Part shown: positions 43,072-51,737 of the stretch, piece after piece | Position numbering within the stretch: position 1 is the stretch's first letter | How the letters are laid out: every line of letters starts with the position of its first letter | DNA from: Pseudomonas sp. Irchel 3H7 | GTDB taxonomy: Bacteria; Pseudomonadota; Gammaproteobacteria; Pseudomonadales; Pseudomonadaceae | Assembly: GCF_900187605.1 (NCBI RefSeq) | Contig: NZ_FYEA01000016.1 | Location: 1 to 64,000, forward strand | DNA: 64,000 bases | Reading direction: 5' to 3' | Translations under genes and position numbers: made by a program | The notes under the pieces: generated by a model | Database searches by the model: none | The model's input: only the letters and a program-made list of their open reading frames with translations | Told to the model about the DNA's origin: nothing

Positions 43072-44223
43072 TCATACTTTCAATGTCTTACCGCCGATGG
43101 CCACCGCGACCAACAATACCGCCATCAAGCCAAAGGCAAAGCTCAAGCTACTGGCATGGGCGACAAAACCGATTACCGCCGGCCCTGCCAGAATCCCTGC
43201 ATAGCCCAAAGTGGTAATCGCCGGCACCGCGATGCTTTCCGGCATCACCGTTTGCTTGCCCACCGCCGTGTACAGCACTGGCACGATGTTCGAACAGCCG
43301 GCACCGACCAGCGCATAACCCACCAGTGCCGCTTGCCAGCTCGGCGCAAATGTCGCCAGAAACAGGCCAGCCGCAGCCAACAGACCGCCAAACAGAATGA
43401 TCCGCGTGGCACCGACAATCCGCACAATGCGGTCACCCAGCAAACGTCCGGCGGTCATGGTCAATGCAAACGCCGCATAACCCAACCCCGCGTACGCCGT
43501 GTCGATCCCGCGTTCCTGCGCCAGAAACACCGCACTCCAGTCCAGCGCCGCGCCTTCAGTCAGGAACACGATGAAGCACATCCCGCCAATAAACAGCACG
43601 ATGCCGTGAGGGATGGCGAATGCCGGTCCGGAGCTTTCACTGCCGTAAGGCAACATGTGCGGCACGCATTTGAACAATGCCGCGATCAGCACCACGACCA
43701 CCACCAACATGGCTGCGAGAGGCGTCAAGCCGAGGCCGAGCAGGGCGCTGACACCCGCCGCGCCGACAATCCCGCCGAGACTGAACAAGCCGTGAAAACC
43801 CGACATCATGTTCTTGCCGCTGGCGCGTTCGACGATCACCGCTTGCAGGTTCACCGTCGAATCCACCGTACCGAGGCCGGCGCCGAACATGAACAGGGTA
43901 GCGATCAGCGCCGGTATCGACGACACCGTCGCCAGTAACGGCAGCGCCGCGCAGATCAGCAGCGTGCCGCCGGTGGCCACCCGCCGACAGCCAAAGCGTG
44001 TGGCCAGAATCCCCGCCAACGGCATCGCCAGAATCGAACCGACGCCGAGGCACAACAGCAGCAACCCCAGCGTGCCTTCATCCAGTCCGGCACGGGCCTT
44101 GGCGTACGGCACCAACGGCGCCCACGCGGCAATGCCGAGTCCGGCGATGAAAAAGGCGATGCGCGTGGACATCTGTTGCAGGCGTCCGGGGACGAAGGTG
44201 TCTTGGGGGTTGAGGCTGGTCAT
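43072..44223 (-). CDS. MFS transporter, FucP/YbjJ-like
   Basis: A 383-residue carrier with 12 predicted helices. The pattern I-A-F-F-I-A-G-L-G-I-A-A-W-A-P-L-V-P-Y-A near the N-terminus, F-G-C-R-R-V-A-T-G-G as motif A and M-S-G-F-H-G-L-F-S-L-G-G-I-V-G in the middle are typical of the YbjJ branch of the major facilitator superfamily. The ATG at 44223 has AAGGATCG just upstream. The substrate is unknown (sugar or drug). It is divergent, across a REP pair, from the DapF-like gene. Confidence 0.82.
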   Translation of the reverse strand: MTSLNPQDTFVPGRLQQMSTRIAFFIAGLGIAAWAPLVPYAKARAGLDEGTLGLLLLCLGVGSILAMPLAGILATRFGCRRVATGGTLLICAALPLLATVSSIPALIATLFMFGAGLGTVDSTVNLQAVIVERASGKNMMSGFHGLFSLGGIVGAAGVSALLGLGLTPLAAMLVVVVVLIAALFKCVPHMLPYGSESSGPAFAIPHGIVLFIGGMCFIVFLTEGAALDWSAVFLAQERGIDTAYAGLGYAAFALTMTAGRLLGDRIVRIVGATRIILFGGLLAAAGLFLATFAPSWQAALVGYALVGAGCSNIVPVLYTAVGKQTVMPESIAVPAITTLGYAGILAGPAVIGFVAHASSLSFAFGLMAVLLVAVAIGGKTLKV

Positions 44224-44332
44224 ATCGATCCTTGGCAAAAAACATCGCGTCCCCGAAGGACACTGATTCAGCGACGAGGTTCGATCGCCGATGCTCGGGG
44301 ACGTGCAGACGACATCCTACCCTGTGGGAGCG

Positions 44333-44411
44333 AGCCTGCTCGCGATAGCGGCTTGTCAGTCAATATTTTTTTGCCTGATACACCGCTATCGCGAGCAGGC
44401 TCACTCCTACA
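44333..44411. repeat. REP pair with diverged right unit
   Basis: A left unit TGTGGGAGCGAGCCTGCTCG faces a right unit ending GCAGGCTCACTCCTACA. The right-hand copy carries the GTAGGAGTGAGC variant, so the pair is mixed. Confidence 0.85.
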
Positions 44412-44459
44412 GGGGATTCGGTTTACAGTGGGATTCTTCGGTAGCAGGGACTAAGGTTG

Positions 44460-45440
44460 ATGACGCAATTCTACGATGCACGGGGCAATATCTATGGGGT
44501 GATTGCGCCGCAGGCATTGCGCGACGCGGGCATTGTTTTGCCCGTCAGCGCCACTGAATGCGCCTCTGCGCGTCACTCTTGGAGCGCAGCGGCAATCAAA
44601 CTCTGCTGCGACTGGCCCGAAGACCAACGCCCGGCAAACAGCAAGTCCCACCGCAGTGACGGCCTGCTGATCGGCCCGTTCCAGACGTCGCCGCCATTCG
44701 ACGTGCTGATCGTCAACACCGACGGCACGCTCGCCGAGCGCAGTGGCAATGGCCTGACGATTTTCTCGCAGGCGCTGACCGAGCAAGGCTTGATGCCAGA
44801 GGAGGGGGTTTTGTTGCGCGTGCATCACGACAAGGGTTACGCCGTGGAGACCTCGGCGAAACCGGCTGAAGTCGAAGGTGTTAAAGGCTTCTGGCTCGAT
44901 CTCGGCCAACCGCGATTTGGACCGGATGCGGTCGGTGCGCAGACTGTTCAAGGCATTGAGTTCAATGCTCGGGACGTGAGCCACGTTCAGCCCTTGGCAC
45001 AACTTGATTCCGACTGGGCGCATAGCCAATTCGTGCGCATTGGCAATCCGCATTGCGTAACGCTGCTCCGCGATGTATCTACTTTGCCGAGCAACGAGCA
45101 AATGCGTGAATCACCCCTGAACGAAGGCCTGACCGAAATCGCCTACGCCATGCCCACCGGTGCCGGAGATCCATGCCCGGCAGGTGTCAATCTGCAATGG
45201 GCGGTGCTGGAATCACCACAGAAAATCCTCGCGCGAGTATTTGAACGCGGCGAAGGGCCGACGGCGTCCTCCGGCACCAGTGCCAGTGCCGTGGCATCGG
45301 CGGCTTGGCGGGTGGGTTGGGTCGAGGCGGGAGAAGTGCAGGTGGTCATGCCCGGCGGCACGGCGCCGATTTTGCTCGAAGAAGCAGAGGGTGAATTGCG
45401 GCGGGTCAGGTTGTTTGGTACGGCGCGGTTGATGGGCTGA
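44460..45440 (+). CDS. Diaminopimelate epimerase-like protein lacking both catalytic cysteines
   Basis: A 326-residue protein with the two-domain DapF fold. The DapF signature N-x-D-G-S-x-x-x-x-C-G-N-G appears as N-T-D-G-T-L-A-E-R-S-G-N-G-L with Ser95 at the first Cys. The second motif, E-R-G-x-G-x-T-x-A-C-G-S-G, appears as E-R-G-E-G-P-T-A-S-S-G-T-S with Ser271 at the second Cys. I-G-N-P-H-C-V is kept, as in DapF. True DapF needs both cysteines for two-base racemisation, so this paralogue likely has another activity (isomerase, dehydratase or binding protein). ATG 44460 follows AAGG; TTG 44457 is an alternative. The cell presumably has a separate dapF. Confidence 0.8.
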   Translation: MTQFYDARGNIYGVIAPQALRDAGIVLPVSATECASARHSWSAAAIKLCCDWPEDQRPANSKSHRSDGLLIGPFQTSPPFDVLIVNTDGTLAERSGNGLTIFSQALTEQGLMPEEGVLLRVHHDKGYAVETSAKPAEVEGVKGFWLDLGQPRFGPDAVGAQTVQGIEFNARDVSHVQPLAQLDSDWAHSQFVRIGNPHCVTLLRDVSTLPSNEQMRESPLNEGLTEIAYAMPTGAGDPCPAGVNLQWAVLESPQKILARVFERGEGPTASSGTSASAVASAAWRVGWVEAGEVQVVMPGGTAPILLEEAEGELRRVRLFGTARLMG

Positions 45441-45453
45441 ATTCAAAGACCCT

Positions 45454-45664
45454 ATCGCTGGCAAGCCAGGCTCCCACAGGGGTTTTGTGGTGAACACCTC
45501 ATTTGTGTACGCCACTGAACCCTTGTAGGAGTGAGCCTGCTCGCGATAGCGGTAGATCAGACATTATCTTTATTGAATGCCAGTGCGCTATCGCGAGCTG
45601 GCTCACTCCTACATTGGATCTGCGGTGCGCCACAGATCCTTGTGGGAGCTGGCTTGCCAGCGAT
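45454..45664. repeat. REP cluster
   Basis: The 250-bp gap between two convergent genes is filled with REP sequences. There is a single unit at 45454-45478 (GGCAAGCCAGGCTCCCACA), an inverted pair at 45524-45613 of the GTAGGAGTGAGC class, and a single unit at 45641-45664 of the GTGGGAGCTGGC class. Two REP subfamilies are thus mixed at one site. No gene is present. Confidence 0.88.
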
Positions 45665-45694
45665 GGGGCCATCAGCCCCGCCGCAGATCTCAGC

Positions 45695-46942
45695 TCAGCT
45701 CAGTTCACCACTGAACTCCACCACCGGCATCTGCCGCTTCATCAACACCTTGCCGCCGCGAATCGAGTACAACGGCAAGCCCTGACTGCGGATCACCTCG
45801 TAATCACTGTCCGCCGAGAGAATCAGCAGATTCGCCGGACGCCCCTGTTCCAGGCCATAACGCTCACCCAGGTGCATGGCTTTGGCGCTGTTATCCGTGA
45901 CCAGGTCCAGCGCACTTTGCAGGTTGCGGTAACCGAGCATGTGGCAGATGTGCAGCCCGGCCTCAAGCACGCGCAGGATGTTGCCGTTGCCCAGCGGATA
46001 CCATGGGTCGACGATGGAATCCTGGCCGAAACAGACGTTCATGCCGGCTTCGAGCAATTCATTCACACGGGTCACGCCCCGGCGTTTCGGGAAGTTGTCG
46101 AAACGCCCTTGCAGGTGAATGCTCTCGGTGGGGCAGGAGACAAAACTGATCCCGGAGTGGCCGAGTAGACGGAACAGTTTGGCGCAATAAGCGTTGTCGT
46201 ATGAGCCCATCGCTGTGGTGTGGCTGGCGGTGACGAGGGCGCCCATGTCGCGGCTGCGTGCTTCTTCGGCGAGGACTTCAAGAAAGCGTGAATGCGGGTC
46301 GTCGGTTTCGTCGCAATGCACGTCGACCAGGCAACCGGTGCGCTCGGCCAGGTCCATCAGGAACTTCACCGAACTGACACCCTGATCGCGGGTGTACTCG
46401 AAATGCGGAATGCCGCCGACCACGTCCGCGCCCATGCGAATCGACTCTTCCATCAACTCGCGACCGTTGCGGAACGACTCGATGCCTTCCTGCGGAAACG
46501 CGACGATTTGCAGATCGATGAGGTGGCGGCTTTCCTCGCGCACTTCGAGCATGGCTTTGAGCGCGGTAAGTTGCGGGTCGGTGACGTCGACGTGGGTGCG
46601 CACGTGCTGGATGCCGTGCGCGGCGAGGGCTTGAATGGTTTTCTTGGCGCGGGTCTTGGTGTCTTCTTCGGTGATGGTGACCTTGCGCTCGCCCCAGCAC
46701 TCGATGCCTTCGAACAATGTGCCGCTCATGTTCCAGCGTGGCTCGCCAGCGGTCAGCGTGGCGTCGAGGTGAATGTGCGGTTCGACGAAGGGCGGCACCA
46801 CCAGATTGCCGCCGGCGTCGAGGTCATCCGGGCCGAGAGTGGGCGCTTCGGTCTGCCGGGCGATGCTGCGGATCAGGCCGTCTTCGAGGTGTAATTCGTG
46901 CAAACCTTCCTGGTTGCGCAAACGGGCGTTGATGATGTGCAT
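45695..46942 (-). CDS. codA: Cytosine deaminase
   Basis: A 415-residue amidohydrolase that converts cytosine to uracil and ammonia. Metal ligands are visible: P-H-I-H-L-D near residue 55, V-D-V-H-C-D-E-T-D near 208, S-H-T-T-A-M-G near 240, and F-G-Q-D-S-I-V-D-P-W near 306 with the metal Asp. These match E. coli CodA. ATG 46942 is chosen (AAGGA about nine bases before). Longer in-frame starts would overlap the permease gene and are not supported. It lies 15 bp after codB, so cytosine uptake and deamination are co-expressed for pyrimidine salvage. Confidence 0.93.
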   Translation of the reverse strand: MHIINARLRNQEGLHELHLEDGLIRSIARQTEAPTLGPDDLDAGGNLVVPPFVEPHIHLDATLTAGEPRWNMSGTLFEGIECWGERKVTITEEDTKTRAKKTIQALAAHGIQHVRTHVDVTDPQLTALKAMLEVREESRHLIDLQIVAFPQEGIESFRNGRELMEESIRMGADVVGGIPHFEYTRDQGVSSVKFLMDLAERTGCLVDVHCDETDDPHSRFLEVLAEEARSRDMGALVTASHTTAMGSYDNAYCAKLFRLLGHSGISFVSCPTESIHLQGRFDNFPKRRGVTRVNELLEAGMNVCFGQDSIVDPWYPLGNGNILRVLEAGLHICHMLGYRNLQSALDLVTDNSAKAMHLGERYGLEQGRPANLLILSADSDYEVIRSQGLPLYSIRGGKVLMKRQMPVVEFSGELS

Positions 46943-46956
46943 CAGGCGAATCCTTT

Positions 46957-48228
46957 TTATAGGTCTTGTAGTGGCGCGCTCGCGCTGCGAGCGCCGAGCA
47001 CGCCGGTGACGATGACATACGTTAGCGCGGCAGCGGCGATCCCTACCAGTGGCGCGACCCAAGGCGAGCTGAACGCGGCGACAGTGCCGACCGCATAGGC
47101 CCCGAGGCCCGGCCAGTTGAACGCCGGCAACCGTGCGTCGGCCAGACGCGGATAGCGCCCGCGCCAACGGAAGAAAAAGTCCGCCATGATCACCCCGCCA
47201 ATCGGTGGAATCACCGTGCCGAGCAGAATCAGGTAAGGCACGAGCATGTCGTACATGCCCAGCAGCGCGAGGAGGGTGCCAATCACTGCGCCGGCGAGGG
47301 TCACGGTTTTGCGCCGGCCGGTGCGCAGCAGGTTGCAACCGGCGACGGCGAAGTTGTAGATGGTGTTGTCCTGGGTGCTCCAGATGTTCAGCAACAGCAT
47401 GGCCATCGCCGCCATGGCGAAACCTTGCAACAGCAGCACTTCAACCACGTCGGGTTGTTGGTAAACGATGGCGCCGTAAGCGCCGATCAATACCATCAGG
47501 CCGTTGCCGATGAAGAAACCGATCAGGCTGGCCAGCACCGCCACCCGGGCCGAACGCGAGAAGCGTGTCCAGTTGGTCGCCTGCGTTGCGCCGCTGACGA
47601 AGGTGCCGAATACCAGCGTAATGGCCGTCGACCAGTCCAGCGAACCGCTTGGCACAACGCTGAGCAAACCCTCGAATCCTCCGACTTTCACCGTCGCCAC
47701 CCACATCGACAGCATCAGCAGCAACATCATTGCCGGCACCGCGATGTACGAGAGGATCTCCAGTCCGCGATAACCGACGTAGGCTGTGGCGCAGAACAGC
47801 AGACCGAACAGCACCATCAGGCCGAGCACCGTACTTTCGTCGAGATTGAAATATTTACCGATCACGACGGCAGCCGTCGCCGTGCCCCAGGCGTACCAGC
47901 CGATCTGGGTGAAACCGAGGATCAGGTCGCTGAGCTTGCTGCCGACTTCGCCGAAGCAGAAACGGCCCATCAACACCGAATTGAGGCCGCTCTTGAAAGC
48001 GATGTAACCCAGGCCTGCCGCGTACAAACCCAGCAGCAGATTGCCGACGATGATCACCGCCATCATCTCGCCGAAACTGAACGCCACGCCGAGCTTGCCG
48101 CCGGCAAACATGGTTGCGGTGAAAAACGTGAAGCCCAGTAACACCATCGCCGTGGAGGCCAGGCCTTTGCGCGCATGCATGGGGACTTCGCTGAGGGGGT
48201 AATCGTTGCCGGGATCGTTCTGCGTCAT
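46957..48228 (-). CDS. codB: Cytosine permease
   Basis: A 423-residue, 12-helix transporter of the nucleobase:cation symporter-1 family, resembling E. coli CodB: M-V-L-L-G-F-T-F-F-T-A-T-M-F-A-G-G, G-F-T-Q-I-G-W-Y-A-W-G, T-N-W-T-R-F-S-R and D-N-T-I-Y-N-F. It imports cytosine with protons or sodium and is the first gene of codBA. The upstream 200 bp (48229-48445) hold only palindromes; no PurR-like site was recognised. Confidence 0.92.
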   Translation of the reverse strand: MTQNDPGNDYPLSEVPMHARKGLASTAMVLLGFTFFTATMFAGGKLGVAFSFGEMMAVIIVGNLLLGLYAAGLGYIAFKSGLNSVLMGRFCFGEVGSKLSDLILGFTQIGWYAWGTATAAVVIGKYFNLDESTVLGLMVLFGLLFCATAYVGYRGLEILSYIAVPAMMLLLMLSMWVATVKVGGFEGLLSVVPSGSLDWSTAITLVFGTFVSGATQATNWTRFSRSARVAVLASLIGFFIGNGLMVLIGAYGAIVYQQPDVVEVLLLQGFAMAAMAMLLLNIWSTQDNTIYNFAVAGCNLLRTGRRKTVTLAGAVIGTLLALLGMYDMLVPYLILLGTVIPPIGGVIMADFFFRWRGRYPRLADARLPAFNWPGLGAYAVGTVAAFSSPWVAPLVGIAAAALTYVIVTGVLGARSASAPLQDL

Positions 48229-48410
48229 GGGGCGGTCCTTGCTGGAATAGAGGAGACGCGGGGGAGGGTTGCAGTGGTCGTGCCAAATGCCGGATGGCGC
48301 GGGTTATGTATAGACGAGTCGCGTCGGCAAGCGCGAAAACAGTGCACCTGAATACACCGGAGCCCCAATGTAGGAGCTGCCGAAGGCTGCGATCTTTTGA
48401 TCTTGTTTTT

Positions 48411-48441
48411 GATCGTTCCCACGCAGAGCGTGGGAACGATC
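48411..48441. repeat. GATCGTTCCCACGC palindrome
   Basis: GATCGTTCCCACGC and GCGTGGGAACGATC form a perfect 14-bp stem with a 3-base loop, a hairpin often repeated in Pseudomonas intergenic DNA. It lies 5 bp past the stop of the alpha/beta hydrolase and may end its transcript. Half a second REP-type unit, GTAGGAGCTGCCGAAGG, precedes it near 48371. Confidence 0.8.
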
Positions 48442-48445
48442 AAGG

Positions 48446-49258
48446 TCAGAGGAAGCGCAGCAGGGCGGCGACGATGGCTTCGGGGGCGTCTTCCTGGACG
48501 AGGTGGCCGGCGTTGGCAATCGGGTGGAATTGTGATCCCGGGATCATTTGATGTAACGCTCGGCCACGCTCGATGGGGATCCACTGATCCTCCTTGCCCC
48601 AGAGTATCTGCACCGGGCAGCGAATCGTCGGATACAAGCTTTCTGCCTCACGGGTATAGCACTCGTCCATCTGCGCAATCTGCCGATAGAACGCCGCTTG
48701 CCCCGGGTCGCCCAGCCACGGCTGCACGTAGGGCGCCAGTTCGTCATCGGGGATATCGCGGTGAATTGCCCCGCGAATATAGGTCGGCACGATGGCGCGC
48801 TGGATGTAGTCGGGCAGGCCACTGAACGCCGCTTCATGCAGGCGCACATGTTGCACGAATGGCGAACCCCAGGGCGTCAGGGCCACAGGGTCGATGAGTG
48901 TCAGGCTGCGATAATCCTTGCCGTTGAGCAGATGCGCACGCAACACGGTGGCGCCGCCGAAGTCGTGGGCGACGACGTCGGGGTTTGCAATATTCCAATG
49001 GTCGAGCAACTGCGCCAACAGTTGGTTTTGCACGCCGAGGGAGACGTCGGCGTCAGGTTGCTCGGAGCGCCCGTAGCCCAGCAGGTCGAAGTAATGCACG
49101 CGGTGTGTGGCGAAAAAGTGCGGCGCGATCCGGTGCCACACGTATGACGAAAACGGCGTGCCATGCACGAACACCAGCGGCGGGCCGTCGCCGCGTATGG
49201 CGTAACGAACGGGATGCCCGTTGAAGTCAAAGACCTGATCCAGCAGCCAGTCTGTCAT
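48446..49258 (-). CDS. Alpha/beta hydrolase, haloalkane dehalogenase-like
   Basis: A 270-residue enzyme. The oxyanion segment is V-H-G-T-P-F-S-S-Y-V-W, and the nucleophile elbow is V-A-H-D-F-G-G with Asp rather than Ser, as in haloalkane dehalogenases and epoxide hydrolases. An acid may be near G-K-E-D-Q-W and the His is in N-A-G-H-L-V-Q-E-D. The substrate could be a halogenated or epoxide compound. ATG 49258 has AGAGGA upstream; the in-frame start at 49288 is unlikely. It is a single gene with no linked catabolic genes. Confidence 0.82.
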   Translation of the reverse strand: MTDWLLDQVFDFNGHPVRYAIRGDGPPLVFVHGTPFSSYVWHRIAPHFFATHRVHYFDLLGYGRSEQPDADVSLGVQNQLLAQLLDHWNIANPDVVAHDFGGATVLRAHLLNGKDYRSLTLIDPVALTPWGSPFVQHVRLHEAAFSGLPDYIQRAIVPTYIRGAIHRDIPDDELAPYVQPWLGDPGQAAFYRQIAQMDECYTREAESLYPTIRCPVQILWGKEDQWIPIERGRALHQMIPGSQFHPIANAGHLVQEDAPEAIVAALLRFL

Positions 49259-49306
49259 GGGCCTGTCCTCTTGGCGGGTGGGAGCCAAAAAGCATAGGCG
49301 TAAAAA

Positions 49307-49325
49307 AACAGCCTCGCGGGCTGTT
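49307..49325 (-). terminator. Intrinsic terminator of the queD transcript
   Basis: AACAGCC and GGCTGTT form a 7-bp stem with a 5-base loop, followed on the minus strand by TTTTTTT. It lies between queD and the downstream hydrolase gene, separating the two units. Confidence 0.75.
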
Positions 49326-49357
49326 CTCTATTTCCCAGACAAAACACCAATCCCCCT

Positions 49358-49381
49358 GTAGGAGCCTTCGGCAGCTCCTAC
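49358..49381. repeat. Short GTAGGAGC...GCTCCTAC palindrome
   Basis: An 8-bp inverted repeat GTAGGAGC / GCTCCTAC around CTTCGGCA follows queD. It belongs to the same short-hairpin class as the element at 50977. Confidence 0.75.
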
Positions 49382-49400
49382 GAGGGAGATCTACGTCAGG

Positions 49401-49757
49401 TTATTCACCGCGATAGATGCAACCGCTGGTGCACGTCTCGTGAATACGGATCGCGCTCAGTTCCGGCAACAACGGCTTCATTTCATTCCAGATGAATTTG
49501 GCCAGCACTTCGCTGGTCGGGTTTTCCAGACCGGGAATGTCGTTCAGGTAGTTGTGATCGAGACGCTCGTACAGCGGCTTGAAGATCGCTTTGATTTCAG
49601 AGAAATCGCGGATCCAGCCGGTGTGCGGATCGAGGTCGCCGCTGAGGTGAAGCGCCACTTTGAACGAGTGACCGTGCAGACGCCCGCACTTGTGGCCGTC
49701 CGGGACGTGCGGCAGGCGGTGGGCGGATTCGAAAGTAAACTCTTTGAAGATTTCCAC
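49401..49757 (-). CDS. queD: 6-carboxy-5,6,7,8-tetrahydropterin synthase
   Basis: A 118-residue PTPS/QueD enzyme of queuosine synthesis, converting 7,8-dihydroneopterin triphosphate to 6-carboxytetrahydropterin. Zinc ligands are His13 (S-A-H-R-L-P) and the pair in R-L-H-G-H-S-F. The catalytic Cys is in H-K-C-G-R-L-H, and a base His/Asp pair lies in L-D-H-N-Y-L. The start codon is GTG at 49757, the normal start for M-E-I-F-K-E-F-T. It is a single gene with its own terminator. Confidence 0.92.
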   Translation of the reverse strand: MEIFKEFTFESAHRLPHVPDGHKCGRLHGHSFKVALHLSGDLDPHTGWIRDFSEIKAIFKPLYERLDHNYLNDIPGLENPTSEVLAKFIWNEMKPLLPELSAIRIHETCTSGCIYRGE

Positions 49758-49842
49758 GGTATTTTCGGCTCTGTTCAGATGGCGTTCGCCGCAGCGATTC
49801 GGGCAGGCGGCGAGTTTACCAGCTTGTCTTTGGCCGTGCTGA

Positions 49843-50922
49843 CTAAAGGGTCAGCAAGCGCTCGGCGAGGCGACCATTGGCAGTCAGTTCAAGGAACTCA
49901 TCGCCGAGGCGACGGCTCTCGTCCATCGCTGCGTGCCAGTATTTCTGCCGGCTCGGCGCATCGCCCATGAAGCGTTTGAAATCATTACGATCGGGCAGTT
50001 TGCCGTAGGGCAGGCGCGCCAGATATTCCTTCGAAGGCGCGAGCAGCAGCACGTCCTGCAAGCGCTCCACCGAGGCCTTGCGCCATGGCAGGGTCTTGTC
50101 GAACCAGCCGGGAATCACCCGATCAGTGAAGTGCGGATAAAGCACGATGCCGTCGCCGCTGTAGGGCAGGTCAAGGTGGTAGTCGAGCAGGCCACCGTCG
50201 CGGAACGTCCCGGCACCGGCGCCCGGCAGGTCGCGTACGCCTTCCATGACCATCGGGATCGATCCCGACGCCAACAAGGCCTGACGCAGATTGCCGGCAT
50301 TCAGGGCGACAAAGCGCGACGGGAAATCGTTCAGCGCATTGACCGGCGGGGCGAGGCGTGGGTCGTGGATGATCAGTCGTTCGAAGTGCCGCGACAGCCG
50401 CGCGCGACCGCGCAGGTTGTCGGCAATCACCGAGCCCAGTGCCAGACCCAGTCGGCCGCGATGGTCATCGGCCAGACGCCCCTGACTTTTCACCACCATG
50501 ATGTTCAGCCGGTAATGCGCGTTGTCGAGGATGCTCGCGTCGCGGCCGTCGAGCAGGTCGTTGAGCATGCGCTGCGAACTCTGGCTGATCTCGGCCATGG
50601 TCACGCCTTTGTTGAAATTCTGCTCGGCGTACAGATGACCGAGGCGGCGAATGCCTTCGGCGGCGTCCGGCAGGCAGGCGCTGGCGAAGCGCCAGGAACC
50701 GACCGAGGCGCCGATCAGCGAACGCTCACGCGGTGCACTCGGCAGCCATTCACCGAACAACGCCAGATCCAGTCCCTGAATGCCCAACGCCTTCGGTCCA
50801 CCGGCCGCGCCGGGCAGGGTGCCGACATCGGCGGCGTTCAGGCCTTGGGCACGAATGCGCGCCATGGCGCGTGGGCCGGCCTTGAGGGTGAGGGCGGGGA
50901 ATTTGATGTGGATGGCGGTCAT
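49843..50922 (-). CDS. Patatin-like phospholipase
   Basis: A 359-residue patatin-family protein. The oxyanion Gly-rich loop is seen as G-A-A-G-G-P-K-A-L-G, the nucleophile elbow G-A-S-V-G-S-W holds the catalytic Ser, and the dyad Asp is in F-R-D-G-G-L-L-D-Y-H. No signal peptide is present, so it should act on membrane lipid from the cytoplasm. ATG 50922 is preferred to an upstream in-frame start at 50961 because family homology begins near I-K-F-P-A-L-T-L-K-A-G. It is a single gene. Confidence 0.85.
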   Translation of the reverse strand: MTAIHIKFPALTLKAGPRAMARIRAQGLNAADVGTLPGAAGGPKALGIQGLDLALFGEWLPSAPRERSLIGASVGSWRFASACLPDAAEGIRRLGHLYAEQNFNKGVTMAEISQSSQRMLNDLLDGRDASILDNAHYRLNIMVVKSQGRLADDHRGRLGLALGSVIADNLRGRARLSRHFERLIIHDPRLAPPVNALNDFPSRFVALNAGNLRQALLASGSIPMVMEGVRDLPGAGAGTFRDGGLLDYHLDLPYSGDGIVLYPHFTDRVIPGWFDKTLPWRKASVERLQDVLLLAPSKEYLARLPYGKLPDRNDFKRFMGDAPSRQKYWHAAMDESRRLGDEFLELTANGRLAERLLTL

Positions 50923-50976
50923 ACCGGTCTCGATCGTTAGCAAGCGAACAATTATAAGCACATGTTACAAAATCCT

Positions 50977-51009
50977 GTAGGAGCTGCCGCAGCCTGCGGC
51001 AGCTCCTAC
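50977..51009. repeat. Perfect 33-bp palindrome GTAGGAGCTGCCGCAG-C-CTGCGGCAGCTCCTAC
   Basis: A 16-bp uninterrupted stem with a single central base lies between divergent genes, just after the patatin start region. It is a full version of the GTAGGAGCTGCC short repeat whose halves are seen at 48371 and 62780. Confidence 0.9.
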
Positions 51010-51045
51010 ACGGGGGCATGTGTTGAGCTGGGGCAATGATGGCAA

Positions 51046-51061
51046 TTCAGTTTCAGTTAAG
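51046..51061 (+). promoter_or_regulatory. TTCAG-N6-TTAAG direct repeat before the PepSY operon
   Basis: TTCAG (51046) and TTAAG (51057) are spaced 11 bp apart, as expected for an OmpR-type dimer, about 55 bp before the first ATG. P. aeruginosa BqsR is reported to bind TTAAG-N6-TTAAG, so this may be an autoregulatory box with one imperfect half. A second weak half CTAAG follows at 51071. Confidence 0.45.
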
Positions 51062-51114
51062 TTCATCTCGCTAAGGTGCCCACCGTAAGCAACACATAAA
51101 AATACGGAGACCCC

Positions 51115-51423
51115 ATGAAAACCCTGACTGCCCTGTCCATTGCCGCGATCATCGGCTTCACCGCCAACCTCGCCCACGCCCGCGATCTCGGCCCCGACGA
51201 AGCCCTGCGTCTGCGCGACGCTGGTACTATCGTCTCCTTCGAGAAGCTCAACGCCACGGCGCTGGAAAAACACCCAGGTTCGACGATCACCGATACCGAG
51301 CTGGAAGAGCAGTACGGCAAGTACATCTACCAGATCGAAATGCGTGATCCGCAGGGGCTGGAGTGGGATCTGGAATTAGACGCGGTGACTGGGCAGGTTC
51401 TCAAGGATCATCAGGATACGTAA
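51115..51423 (+). CDS. Exported PepSY-domain protein 1
   Basis: A 102-residue protein with a signal peptide ending H-A-R-D and one PepSY domain (A-L-R-L-R-D-A-G ... Y-G-K-Y-I-Y-Q-I-E-M ... L-D-A-V-T-G-Q-V-L-K). The T-G-Q-V pattern near the end is the family hallmark. PepSY domains are thought to bind or inhibit periplasmic partners; here the partner may be the sensor kinase encoded three genes on. It is the first gene of a four-gene operon and overlaps the next by TAATG. Confidence 0.85.
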   Translation: MKTLTALSIAAIIGFTANLAHARDLGPDEALRLRDAGTIVSFEKLNATALEKHPGSTITDTELEEQYGKYIYQIEMRDPQGLEWDLELDAVTGQVLKDHQDT

Positions 51424-51734
51424 TGAAGGTTAATGTTCGCGCCACCCGCCGTACGGCGTTGGCGCTGGTGATGTGTTGCTCGACGGCCATGGCCCGCGAC
51501 CTCGGTCCGGACGAGGCGCTTGATCTGCGCAAGCAGGGCGTGATCCTGCCGCTGGAGCAAGTGCTGCAGCAGGCGATGGATCGTTATCCCGGCGCAAAAC
51601 TGCTGGAAGTCGAGCTGGAAGAAAAACACGACGTCTACATTTATGAAGTCGAGTTGCTGACCGTCGAAGGTGTCGCCCGTGAGCTGCACTTGAAGGCCGA
51701 TACCGGCGAACTGGTGAAAGACAAGGAAGATTGA
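51423..51734 (+). CDS. Exported PepSY-domain protein 2
   Basis: A 103-residue paralogue of the preceding product: a signal peptide ending T-A-M-A, then A-R-D-L-G-P-D-E-A-L, identical over most of that stretch to its neighbour, then a PepSY fold ending A-D-T-G-E-L-V-K. ATG 51423 shares its A with the previous TAA, indicating coupling. The pair looks like a tandem duplication that has since diverged. Confidence 0.85.
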   Translation: MKVNVRATRRTALALVMCCSTAMARDLGPDEALDLRKQGVILPLEQVLQQAMDRYPGAKLLEVELEEKHDVYIYEVELLTVEGVARELHLKADTGELVKDKED

Positions 51735-51737
51735 TCG

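Noticed and set aside
46943..47338. N-terminal extension of cytosine deaminase in the same frame
   Set aside because: It overlaps the codB coding region, is Arg-rich and lies outside the family fold. ATG 46942 fits known CodA starts.
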